A DNA stretch of 16,206 bases from an uncultured Caldilineales bacterium (GTDB lineage: Bacteria > Chloroflexota > Anaerolineae > JAAEKA01), in assembly GCA_937907455.1 (NCBI GenBank), contig CALESQ010000021.1, positions 1 to 16,206 on the forward strand. Direction: 5' to 3'. The notes under the pieces are model-generated. The model did no database searches and was not told the DNA's origin. It saw only the letters and a list, made by a program, of their open reading frames with translations. This document shows positions 6,802 to 13,744 of this stretch, in pieces (the first letter of the stretch is position 1; every line of letters begins with the position of its first letter). The position numbers were made by a program, and so were the translations under genes.

Positions 6802-7536
6802 GTGCTGCACCCTGAACCCGATGCCGATCAACCAGGTATTCAAGGTATGGTTACAAATCCTACTTCCGTGGCATCCACCCAACTGATAGTCTTTTTGGAA
6901 AACGGCGGGCAAGTTGGTGGCGTGGTGCTACCCCCGTTGGTTTCTTTTTTGCTGGATCGCAGCGCACAGACCTATGCCAAGGCGGCCGTTTGGCTGCAGG
7001 CGCGCCGCCATTACGATCGCATTGTCATGCTGGATGAAGCCCAGGCCACCGAAGCGCATCTCTGGCAGGCCCTGATAGAGGCCGGGCACGCCACGGTGGA
7101 TGTGCTGATGCTGGTGCATGGGCTGCCGGGCCAGGCCTACGGCTACGGTGGGCGCGTCGTCAAGGCCGATTTCTTTGCCGGGCTGCGCAGTCTGCGCGCC
7201 GCTGGCCAGGCTCCTTTCACTTTGCGCGCCGTGTATCAGATGAACTGCTACGGCCAAAGCCTGATGGAAGAATGGCTGTCGCTCGGCGCGCAGGCAGTCA
7301 ACGGTTCGGTGGGCGTCAATTGGCTGCCCGAACCCAGCCTGAGCGTCTTTCTCTGGCACTGGCTGCGTGGCCGGTCGTTTGAAGACGCCATACAGCGCAG
7401 CTATGCTACGGCCAGCCGCCTGTTGGGGTTGATCTGGCGTCCCGAAGCCGCGCGCAGCGGCATTCAGCAGCCCCACGCCAAAATCGCCTCCAGTCGCATG
7501 ACCGTAGCCGGCCGCGCTCACATGCCGCGGGTGTGA
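6802..7536 (+). CDS. Putative clan CD (caspase/CHAT-like) cysteine peptidase fold protein
   Basis: I do not recognise a named family, but the 244-residue protein has the clan CD signature. A hydrophobic strand ends in His-Gly (VDVLMLVHG, H106). A second hydrophobic strand about 40 residues later ends in Cys (LRAVYQMNC, C149). It is followed by GAQAVNGSVGVNW and an F-rich helix with LRGRSFEDAIQRSY, which parallels the GAxAVxG...F...LxxGxxxxEA pattern after the catalytic Cys in CHAT and C14 peptidases. No signal peptide or transmembrane segment is visible. The start is uncertain: GTG 6802 (used here) or ATG 6847, neither with a good SD. It stands alone on the + strand, divergent from the phosphoesterase and convergent with the thioredoxin-like gene. 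Protease activity is inferred from motifs only. Confidence 0.6.
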   Translation: MLHPEPDADQPGIQGMVTNPTSVASTQLIVFLENGGQVGGVVLPPLVSFLLDRSAQTYAKAAVWLQARRHYDRIVMLDEAQATEAHLWQALIEAGHATVDVLMLVHGLPGQAYGYGGRVVKADFFAGLRSLRAAGQAPFTLRAVYQMNCYGQSLMEEWLSLGAQAVNGSVGVNWLPEPSLSVFLWHWLRGRSFEDAIQRSYATASRLLGLIWRPEAARSGIQQPHAKIASSRMTVAGRAHMPRV

Positions 7537-7584
7537 GGGTTGGCGAAGTCGAAGGTATACTGTAGCGTACCTGCGTGCCAAAAC

Positions 7585-8076
7585 TCAGGGTGTTAGCGTT
7601 TGCAACTCGCCTACGGTGGGGATGCGGCCTGTCCAGCGCTTCAGCTCTCTGCCCTGCGGATCAAACAGGATAAAGGTGGGGGTCACCTCAAAGCCAACTT
7701 CTGCACCGAACTGGCGGATCGGCGCTTCCATCACATCCAACGTCACCACTTTGCCTGCTGTCCACTGCTGTTCGAGCCGCTGCACGAGCGGCCTGTTTTG
7801 CACGCAGGCCAGTCAATAGTTTGAGAAGAACTCCACCAGGGTGGGCTGTTGGGCGCTGCTCAACGCCTGGCGGATGTTGTCCGGCGTGTCGTAGCGTGCC
7901 GTAGTGGCCTGCCCTCCGCGCAGGGCCAGCGCGATGAAAATCACCACGGCCATGGTCCACACGGCCCACAAGGGCCAGCCACTGCGTCGCCAGGCAAGCA
8001 CTCCGGCCACCCCAGCCAGCAGCAAGCCGGGCAGGATCAAAAAGGAAAAGCGGTTAAGAAATTGAAAGGGGGTCAT
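7585..8076 (-). CDS. Membrane-anchored thioredoxin-like protein with in-frame UGA (candidate selenoprotein, UxxC)
   Basis: Reading through one in-frame TGA (7815-7813) gives a continuous 163-residue protein. Two hydrophobic segments (about residues 8-27 and 32-50) anchor it. A thioredoxin domain follows: PTLVEFFSNY, then U88-L-A-C91, VQNRPLV, VVTLDVMEAP, the cis-Pro loop VTPTFILFD and the final strand ELKRWTGRIP. The TGA replaces exactly the first, nucleophilic Cys of CxxC. The frame is uninterrupted on both sides up to its natural TGA stop. The start ATG (8076) overlaps the stop of the upstream rarA gene as ATGA, so it is translationally coupled. It would face the periplasm/outside or cytoplasm depending on topology and act as a thiol(selenol)-disulphide redox protein. 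Alternatives: a TGC/TGT-to-TGA mutation creating a pseudogene, or a sequencing error. As an ordinary gene it would be split into an 87-residue membrane stub and an untranslated remainder. Confidence 0.75.
7776..7792 (-). promoter_or_regulatory. Candidate bacterial SECIS hairpin
   Basis: On the mRNA strand GCCGCT and AGCGGC form a perfect 6-bp stem around the loop CGUGC, starting 20 bases after the UGA. The second loop base is G, 27 bases from the UGA. Known bacterial SECIS elements have a short apical loop with an early G about 16-37 bases after the UGA, so it fits. A second, mutually exclusive hairpin (GGCCTG with CAGGCC, 7810-7790) starts 2 bases after the UGA. High GC makes chance hairpins common. 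Confidence 0.45.
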
Positions 8077-10361
8077 GGGTGAGCGTTCAGGTAAAACAGG
8101 GTGGTGTGCCAATGCACCGTGCGGTTGAGGAGCTGGCCGCGCAGCAACGCCTCTATTGTGGTGAGCTCGTCGGCGCTGAGTTGACGGCGCAGATGGTGGG
8201 CGTAGCTGGGACGGCCTTCGGTTGTGACTGCGCCGAACCAGCGACCCAGTTGCGCCGCCGTGATTTGCAGTTCACTCAGTTCGCGTTCGAGTGTGCCGCT
8301 CGTTTCCAGTCCGGCCGCCGTAAAGACCGCCAGCAGGGTGTGTTCATCCCAGTTCACCAGCGGGTCATCGGCAACGCGGTAGATGGCTTCCTCGGCAGCG
8401 TGCCAGCGCGCCACCAGGGGCGCTGGCAGCTCGGCGGCATCCACCAGATGATAAAGCCGCTGCGTGTGCGCGGGGATGGTTTCGGCCAGGCTGATGCGGC
8501 CTCCGGCAGCCAGCAGGGCGGCCAACTGCCGCGCCGCCGCGGCTTTGTCGGCCACACGTCCCAGCGCGTTGCGCCCGATGATGGCGTCGAAGTGCAGCGC
8601 AGCTTCCTCGCCCGCCGCGTGCAGCAGCTCAGGCAGCGCAGCGATTTCGCCCTGCAACACCAGGGGGCGTTCGATGGTAGCCAGACGTGAGGCCATTTGT
8701 GCCAGCGCGGCCGCATCCTGCTCGCTGCGAGCCAGCGCGGCCACATAGCCTTCCGGGGCGCGGCGCAGTGCCTCCCAGGTGAGCAAACCGCTGCCCGCGT
8801 GCAGATCCAGCACCCGGTGATGACGCTGAAGCTGCGCCGCCGCCATGATGCGCTCGCGCTGCGCCGCCAAACGCTGGCCCGCATTGCTGACTGTGCGTTG
8901 CAGCCATTGGTCGCGGGCGCGTGCCACACCGTCACCGCTGAAGGTAAGCACCTCTGGCGGGCCGAGACCCTCGCCCTCCACCATCGCAGCCAGTTGGGCT
9001 TCGCGACGGCGCTCGTGGCCCTGCTTGATCTGCGCCTCTGCGCCCTGGTCACTCGGCTGATAAAAGACCTTGCCCTGCATGGCTGCGGGCAGATATTGCT
9101 GCGCCACCCAGTGATCGCGGTAGGCGTGCGGGTAGAGATAGCCCTCGCCGTGGCCGAAGCCTTCTTTGTCGCGGTTGCCGTCGCGCAAATGGGTGGGCAC
9201 CTCGGCTTCGCGTTCCTGCTCCACCACGGCCAGGGCATCAAAAAAGCCCATGGTCGAATTAGATTTAGGTGCGGTAGCCAGCGCCAGCGTTGCCAGGGTG
9301 AGATGGAAGCGGCCTTCGGGCAGCCCCACGCGGTCAAAGGCTTCAGCCGCGGCCGTCACCGTGCGCAGCGCGCTGGGGTCGGCCAACCCGACATCCTCAC
9401 CGGCAAAGATCAACATGCGCCGAAAGATAAAGCGCGGATCCTCACCGGCGTACACCATTTTAGCCAGCCAATAGAGCGCGGCATCGGGATCAGAGCCGCG
9501 CAGCGATTTGATATAGGCGCTGATGGTGTCGAAGTGGTAGTCGCCTTCCTTGTCGTACAGCACCGCACGCTGCTGAATACTCTCTTCGGCCACAGCCAGG
9601 GTGACGCGAACCAGCGGGCGAACGGTCTCTTTTTCTGGCGCATCAGCGCTGGCCGAGGCGTGCTGGCCTTCTTCTGGTGTGGTTTCTACCGCCAGCTCCA
9701 GCGCGTTGAGCAGGGCGCGGGCATCGCCGTTGGCTACATTCACCAGATGTATCAGCGCGTTGTCGTCAATCTGCACGTCGAGCGCGCCATAGCCGCGGGC
9801 GGGGTCAGCCAGTGCCTGGCGTGCCACTGCCACCAAATCTGCCGCGGTCAGCGGTTTAAGCTGGAAGATGCGGCTGCGGCTGACCAGCGGGCGATTCACC
9901 GCAAAATAAGGGTTTTCGGTAGTGGCCCCGATCAAGATCACTGTGCCGTTTTCCACCCACGGCAGCAAGGCGTCTTGCTGCGCCTTGTTGAAGCGATGCA
10001 CTTCGTCCACAAACAGGATAGTTTTGCGGCCATACATGCCGCGTTGTTGCTGTGCTGTCTCCACCGCCTCGCGAATGTCTTTGACTCCGGCCAGCACCGC
10101 GTTGATGGCAATGAAATGGGCGCGGGTGGTGTTGGCAATGACTCGCGCCAACGTGGTTTTGCCGGTGCCTGGCGGGCCGTAGAAGATCACGCTGCTAAGC
10201 TGATCAGCCTGAATGGCGCGGCGCAGCAGGCGGCCCGGCCCCACAATATGCTCCTGACCGATGTATTCGTCCAGCGTGCGCGGTCGCATGCGGGCGGCCA
10301 GCGGCTGTTCGTTTTCTACCAGATGGGTGCGTTGATGATCAAACAGCGAGGCGTCGGTCAT
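8073..10361 (-). CDS. rarA: RarA/MgsA AAA+ ATPase fused to a SAM methyltransferase-like domain
   Basis: This is a 762-residue fusion. Residues 1-~440 are replication-associated recombination protein RarA: RMRPRTLDEYIGQEHIVG, Walker A GPPGTGKTT (62-70), Walker B ILFVDEVHRF (115-124), sensor-1 IGATTEN (144-150), Arg-finger segment SRSRIF (161-166), and the MgsA C-terminal block KEGDYHFDTISAYIKSLRGS (271-290) with AGEDPRFIFRRMLIFAGEDV. RarA tetramers act at stalled replication forks with SSB. A normal RarA ends near here. Instead, after a linker, residues ~500-762 show a class I methyltransferase fold: motif I VLDLHAGSG (517-525), an FDAIIGRNAL strand (591-600) and LLAAGGRISLAETIP (616-630). The ATG follows the PIG-L stop after 4 bases, and its own stop overlaps the thioredoxin-like start. 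No internal stop or frameshift is seen. Methyltransferase substrate is unknown and catalysis uncertain. Confidence 0.9.
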   Translation of the reverse strand: MTDASLFDHQRTHLVENEQPLAARMRPRTLDEYIGQEHIVGPGRLLRRAIQADQLSSVIFYGPPGTGKTTLARVIANTTRAHFIAINAVLAGVKDIREAVETAQQQRGMYGRKTILFVDEVHRFNKAQQDALLPWVENGTVILIGATTENPYFAVNRPLVSRSRIFQLKPLTAADLVAVARQALADPARGYGALDVQIDDNALIHLVNVANGDARALLNALELAVETTPEEGQHASASADAPEKETVRPLVRVTLAVAEESIQQRAVLYDKEGDYHFDTISAYIKSLRGSDPDAALYWLAKMVYAGEDPRFIFRRMLIFAGEDVGLADPSALRTVTAAAEAFDRVGLPEGRFHLTLATLALATAPKSNSTMGFFDALAVVEQEREAEVPTHLRDGNRDKEGFGHGEGYLYPHAYRDHWVAQQYLPAAMQGKVFYQPSDQGAEAQIKQGHERRREAQLAAMVEGEGLGPPEVLTFSGDGVARARDQWLQRTVSNAGQRLAAQRERIMAAAQLQRHHRVLDLHAGSGLLTWEALRRAPEGYVAALARSEQDAAALAQMASRLATIERPLVLQGEIAALPELLHAAGEEAALHFDAIIGRNALGRVADKAAAARQLAALLAAGGRISLAETIPAHTQRLYHLVDAAELPAPLVARWHAAEEAIYRVADDPLVNWDEHTLLAVFTAAGLETSGTLERELSELQITAAQLGRWFGAVTTEGRPSYAHHLRRQLSADELTTIEALLRGQLLNRTVHWHTTLFYLNAHP

Positions 10362-10365
10362 GGAG

Positions 10366-11202
10366 TTATCCGAACAAATCGTGTTCTACCTTGTCGCTGG
10401 GTTGGGGCACAGGCAAGCCGCGTGTAAACGATTCGTGCTCCATCATCCGCCGCTGGATGAACTGCGGCACGAAGCGAAAACCCTGCCCGCCGCCGCCCTG
10501 ACTGTGGTGGCAGGCCGAGGCCTGTTGCTTCACCGCCAGAAAATCGCGCACGTTGATGCGCGCGTGAATGGGCGTTTCCCAACTGACGATCTGCACCAGG
10601 TCAATATCGTGGTTGCGGCCAAAGCGCCGCGGATCTTTGCGGAACAGCGGCATCAGGCGCACCAGCAGCTTGAGCAGGCCAGGGGTAAACGCAGTGAAAT
10701 AGAGGCGCTGCACCTGCCAGGCAGGGCCGGCCTCAGGCAGGGCCGCGGCATCGGCGGCCACGCTCACGGCGCGCACCGTGGCCTGGTGCAGTTTGATGTG
10801 ATCCGGGTGGCCGTAACCGCCGAATTGGTTGTCGCAGATCACCACGCGGGGACGGTGTTTGCGCATCAATGCGGCCAGGCGGGCGGCCACCTCCTCCAAG
10901 GGAGCCTGAAAGAGGCTGTTGGGGTGGTCGTTGTCGGCGCTGCCGGCCATACCGCTATCGCGATAGCCCAGCCACTCCACACCGGCCAGGCCCAGCGCCT
11001 GTGCCGCGCAGCACAGCTCTTCAGCGCGTAATTGGGGGGTAGTTTTGCCGTCAGCCAGCAGCTCGGCATCCACCGTGCCGGCCGCGCCGTCGGTGGCGCA
11101 GGCCAGCCACACCGCTACGCCCTGCGCAGCATAGCGCGCCAGCGTGCCGCCAGGGCCGAACGATTCGTCGTCAGGATGAGCGAAGATAGCGAGAAGAGTC
11201 AT
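10366..11202 (-). CDS. PIG-L (LmbE-like) family deacetylase
   Basis: Zinc-dependent N-acetylglucosaminyl-type deacetylase fold, 278 residues. The zinc-binding AHPDDE motif is at 8-13 (H9, D12) and the second motif GHPDH at 131-135 (H132, H135). ATDGAAG, the EELCCAAQALGLAGVEWLGYRDSGM segment and the long C-terminal extension resemble the MshB/Mca/BshB-like group that acts on sugar-linked thiols or GlcNAc conjugates; the precise substrate cannot be assigned. I use ATG 11202, where the family sequence begins; further upstream codons would be read out of the end of rho in another frame. No strong SD is seen. It lies 46 bases downstream of rho and 4 bases upstream of rarA, in the same operon. Confidence 0.9.
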   Translation of the reverse strand: MTLLAIFAHPDDESFGPGGTLARYAAQGVAVWLACATDGAAGTVDAELLADGKTTPQLRAEELCCAAQALGLAGVEWLGYRDSGMAGSADNDHPNSLFQAPLEEVAARLAALMRKHRPRVVICDNQFGGYGHPDHIKLHQATVRAVSVAADAAALPEAGPAWQVQRLYFTAFTPGLLKLLVRLMPLFRKDPRRFGRNHDIDLVQIVSWETPIHARINVRDFLAVKQQASACHHSQGGGGQGFRFVPQFIQRRMMEHESFTRGLPVPQPSDKVEHDLFG

Positions 11203-11224
11203 TGGCTGTAAGTTGGAAGTGAAC

Positions 11225-11252
11225 TTTATACAGTATACAGAACACCGGTCAC
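11225..11252 (-). promoter_or_regulatory. Possible internal promoter before the PIG-L gene
   Basis: In the 46-bp gap after rho, TATAAA (11230-11225) preceded 16 bp upstream by GTGACC (11252-11247) is a weak promoter candidate; an overlapping TATACT occurs just upstream of the -10. It could let the PIG-L, rarA and thioredoxin-like genes be expressed without rho. Consensus match only. Confidence 0.3.
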
Positions 11253-12469
11253 GGCTCCACCAGCCGATCCAGGGCGAGTTGGTTGTCGGGGAAAACGCGC
11301 AGGGCTTGCAGCAGCACGTCGAGGGCTTCTTCGTCGGGTGAGTTGGCCAGGGCGCGGCGCATCCGCAGCACCGCGTCGGCAGTGCGTTCATCCAGCAGCA
11401 GAGCGTCTTGGCGCGTGCTGGAACGGTGCAGGCTGACCGCGGGGAACAGACCTTGCTGTGCCAGGCGGCGGTCGAGATGCACCTCCATGTTGCCGGTACC
11501 CTTGAACTCTTCGTACACTACCTGATCCAGGCGGCTGTTGGTATCCACCAGACAGGTGGCGATCAGGGTAAGGCTGCCGCCGTGTTCGATGGCACGGGCG
11601 GCACCGAACACCTGACGCAAGGGGGTGAGGGCAGCGGCATCCATGCCACCGGAGAGGGTTTTGCCGCCGCCGGGCGCGGCCAGGTTTTGCACGCGCGCCA
11701 GCCGCGTCAGACTGTCCAGCAGCACCACCACATGACGGCCTTCTTCGGTAAGGCGGCGGGCGTGGGCCATAGCCAGGTTCACCACTGCGGTCTGCTCGTG
11801 GTTGGGTGCGTCGAGATCAGCCACCAGTACCAGGCCATTCACCACACGACGCAGCTCGGTGGCCTCTTCGGGGCGCTCGCCTACCAGCAGCACCAGCAAT
11901 TCCAGCTCAGGGTCGGCAGAGACACCTTCTGCAATGTGGGTGAGTACAGTGGTCTTACCGGCTTGCGGTGGAGCTACAATCAGCCCGCGCTGGCCGCGGC
12001 CAATGGGGCTGACCAGATCCAGCAGGCGGCCGGTGAGGGCGCGCGGGTGGTGGCCCAGCACAATTTGCTGCCGCGGGTGGATGGGGATGAGCTGCTTGAA
12101 GTCAGGGCGGGTGTTCAGGCGTTCAGGGCTGTGGCCGTTGACGCGCCACACCGTTTCTACCAGCGCGCCGTAGCGATCTTCCACCGCCAGCGCGTCCACC
12201 CAATCGCCCAGGCGCAGGCCTAGGTGTTCGATCAGCTTGGCGGGCAGGAAGGGTGCGCCGGCGTGGGGGACGGCATCGGGCAGCAGTCCCCCGCGGCCTT
12301 GCCGATCCAGATCAAGAAAACCGGCCACAGCGAATTGGCCGCGTGCCGGTTGCGGCGGGCGCGGCAGCGGTGCTGGCTGCCAGGCTTGCACTGGCTGGTC
12401 TTGTGTGCGCCAGCTGGAGGGGTTATAGGGACTGGAGGTGAAAGAATTAGCGGCTGTGGGCAAAATCAA
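11249..12469 (-). CDS. rho: Transcription termination factor Rho (divergent, short form)
   Basis: Hexameric RNA-dependent ATPase/translocase, 406 residues. The ATPase core is clearly Rho: LTGRLLDLVSPIGRGQRG, P-loop APPQAGKTT (166-174), GERPEEATEL (197-206), LLDSLTRLAR (250-259), Q-loop LSGGMDAAAL, R-loop region CLVDTNSRLDQV, YEEFKGTGNMEV, and Arg-finger HRSSTR (R353). Several positions differ from standard Rho. The N-terminal helical (Rho_N) domain is absent and replaced by ~45 Pro-rich residues. The RNP1-like DGFGF of the RNA-binding domain is QGRGG. The first P-loop Lys is Gln169, and the Asp of DERPEE is Gly197. Walker Lys172 and catalytic-type Glu198 are kept. The start is TTG 12469 with AGGA 4 bases upstream; a TTG two codons later is possible, and there is no early ATG. 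Confidence 0.9.
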   Translation of the reverse strand: MILPTAANSFTSSPYNPSSWRTQDQPVQAWQPAPLPRPPQPARGQFAVAGFLDLDRQGRGGLLPDAVPHAGAPFLPAKLIEHLGLRLGDWVDALAVEDRYGALVETVWRVNGHSPERLNTRPDFKQLIPIHPRQQIVLGHHPRALTGRLLDLVSPIGRGQRGLIVAPPQAGKTTVLTHIAEGVSADPELELLVLLVGERPEEATELRRVVNGLVLVADLDAPNHEQTAVVNLAMAHARRLTEEGRHVVVLLDSLTRLARVQNLAAPGGGKTLSGGMDAAALTPLRQVFGAARAIEHGGSLTLIATCLVDTNSRLDQVVYEEFKGTGNMEVHLDRRLAQQGLFPAVSLHRSSTRQDALLLDERTADAVLRMRRALANSPDEEALDVLLQALRVFPDNQLALDRLVEP

Positions 12470-12486
12470 AGGATCCTGTGAGGGCG

Positions 12487-12516
12487 ATTATAGCATAGAA
12501 GCTGCGTGGTGGGTAA
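12487..12516 (-). promoter_or_regulatory. Extended -10 promoter of the rho operon
   Basis: On the minus strand TGCTATAAT (12495-12487) is a perfect extended -10. TTACCC (12516-12511), 18 bp upstream, is a poor -35 that overlaps the first heptad repeat. The predicted start near 12480 gives a very short leader (~11 bases) containing AGGA before the TTG start. Confidence 0.6.
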
Positions 12517-12771
12517 CTTGTAACCTGTAACCCGTAACCCGTAACTCAGAATAGACGCTTGTGGGTGTGAGGGTGGTTGGTAATCGTTCAGAACTAAGTT
12601 GGCGCTTGCCCCAATCTCCAGACCGAGCCGCCTGGCGCAGCGGTAACGAGTAATGCGTAATTCATATCCTACCGCATCGCGCAGCCACGAACGTCAAATC
12701 TGGGTTACGTGTTACCCGCGTGTTCCCAAGCCTTCACCGCAGGGACCGGTCCGGGTATGTTACGGGTTACG
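12513..12771. repeat. Heptad repeat clusters (GTAACYY) in the rho-aroE gap
   Basis: This fills the 297-bp gap without a gene. Five tandem 7-mers (GTAACTT, GTAACCT, GTAACCC twice, GTAACTC) occupy 12513-12547. Three more (GTAACGA, GTAATGC, GTAATTC) are at 12643-12663. Inverted copies (GGGTTACGTGTTACCC at 12702-12717 and GTTACGGGTTACG at 12759-12771) could pair with the first cluster. The last copy contains the TAA stop of aroE. I see no coding capacity or RNA gene between them. Confidence 0.85.
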
Positions 12772-13627
12772 TCTCACTCACCCCATCAAGTTCTGCGCGT
12801 GCTGCGGCCAGCATCACCTCAGCAGGAGGGGTGTGGCCGCTCCATAGCTCGAAGGCGGCGGCGCCTTGCCCTACCAGCATCGCCAGGCCGCCCTGGATGG
12901 CGCACCCCGCAGCCTGAGCCTGCTGCAAAAAGCGCGTGCGCTCAGGCCGATAGACCAGATCGTAGGCCAGCGCGCCCGCGGGCAGGGGCAGATCATCCGG
13001 CCAGGGCGAGGTGTTTACCTGCGGCCACATGCCCAACGGGGTTGTGTTGATGAGGAGGTGAGCAGGTGGGCAGGTTGATAAATGCGGCAAGGGGGAATGG
13101 TGAATGGTTAATCGGGGGGCCAGGGTAAGGGTGTGACGGGCCAGGGCCGCGGCCTGATCGTTGTTGCGGGCCAGAATGTGCAATTCGCTCAGCCCGCGGC
13201 GGAGCAGCGCATAAACCACGGCGCGCGCCGAGCCGCCCGCCCCCAGCAGCAAAGCCCGTTTGCCCGCTACATCAAAGCCGCTGGCATCGAGGGGTTGCAG
13301 AAAGCCCAGCCAGTCGGTGTTGTCTCCGCGCAGCGTAGTTACGTCACCGCGGCGCTGCACGCAGATGGTGTTGACCGCACCGATGGCTTGCGCGGCTGCG
13401 CTCAATTCGTCAAGCAGTGGCATTACCGCCTGCTTGTGAGGGATGGTGACGTTGGCGCCGCAGTAGCCTGCGGCAGCCAGACCGCGCACAGTGGCTGCAA
13501 GCTGCCCCGGCGGCGTGGGCAGGGCCGTGTAGCAGCCCTCAATGCCCAGCGCGGCAAAGGCAGCGTTGTGCATGGCCGGGCTGACGCTGTGAGCAAGGGG
13601 ATAGCCGATGAGGGTGATTTGAAGCAT
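12767..13627 (-). CDS. aroE: Shikimate dehydrogenase
   Basis: NADP-dependent reduction of 3-dehydroshikimate to shikimate in aromatic amino acid biosynthesis; 286 residues. The substrate domain shows YPLAHSVSPAMHNAAF, NVTIPHK with catalytic K65, GAVNTI and GDNTDWLGF with D102, both at the same numbers as in E. coli AroE. The Rossmann domain has LLGAGGSARAVVYAL (127-141), INTTPLGM (193-200), YDLVYRPERT, and the C-terminal QGGLAMLVGQGAAAFELW. I chose ATG 13627 where family similarity begins; no clear SD is visible. Residues about 172-194 (TIHHSPLPHLSTCPPAH region) are encoded by short tandem repeats like those in the intergenic regions. The TAA stop also lies in a repeat. It is a single-gene unit between repeat-rich spacers. 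Confidence 0.93.
   Translation of the reverse strand: MLQITLIGYPLAHSVSPAMHNAAFAALGIEGCYTALPTPPGQLAATVRGLAAAGYCGANVTIPHKQAVMPLLDELSAAAQAIGAVNTICVQRRGDVTTLRGDNTDWLGFLQPLDASGFDVAGKRALLLGAGGSARAVVYALLRRGLSELHILARNNDQAAALARHTLTLAPRLTIHHSPLPHLSTCPPAHLLINTTPLGMWPQVNTSPWPDDLPLPAGALAYDLVYRPERTRFLQQAQAAGCAIQGGLAMLVGQGAAAFELWSGHTPPAEVMLAAARAELDGVSET
13048..13112. repeat. Short tandem repeats inside aroE
   Basis: On the + strand three 8-mers, GAGGAGGT, GAGCAGGT and GGGCAGGT (13052-13075), are followed by GAATGGT twice (13095-13108). Their composition and unit size resemble the noncoding repeats at 1035-1106 and 12513-12771, but here they are translated within the NADP-binding domain of AroE without breaking the frame. 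Confidence 0.75.
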
Positions 13628-13667
13628 TTTGGTGAAGCGCAAGGTGTAAAACGTGAAAAACAAGCAG

Positions 13668-13695
13668 ATTATAATTCATAACAAGGCTTACGCAA
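13668..13695 (-). promoter_or_regulatory. Promoter of aroE
   Basis: On the minus strand TTGCGT (13695-13690), a 16-bp spacer and a perfect TATAAT (13673-13668) predict a start near 13661 and a ~34-base leader to the ATG at 13627. The upstream TTG at 13663 would lie at the edge of the transcript, supporting the ATG. Confidence 0.6.
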
Positions 13696-13744
13696 GATGG
13701 TGAAGGCAAGGGGTGTGTACGGAATTCGGTTGAAATGTATTGCC

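Noticed and set aside
7585..7803. A separate 72-residue gene starting at GTG 7803
   Set aside because: It is the second half of a thioredoxin fold in the same frame as the upstream half, has no SD of its own, and would start after the active site; treated as one gene with an in-frame UGA.
7813..7815. Genome-wide UGA reassignment (e.g. to Trp)
   Set aside because: UGA ends livH, livM, merR and rho at the proper places, and the family residue needed here is Cys-like, not Trp.
8697..10427. A 576-codon open frame on the + strand opposite rarA
   Set aside because: It is antisense to a gene with full RarA motifs; its translation is Arg/His/Gln-rich with no family features, as expected from GC-rich codon bias.
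12513..12547. CRISPR array
   Set aside because: The units are 7-bp tandem repeats with no spacers and no cas genes nearby.
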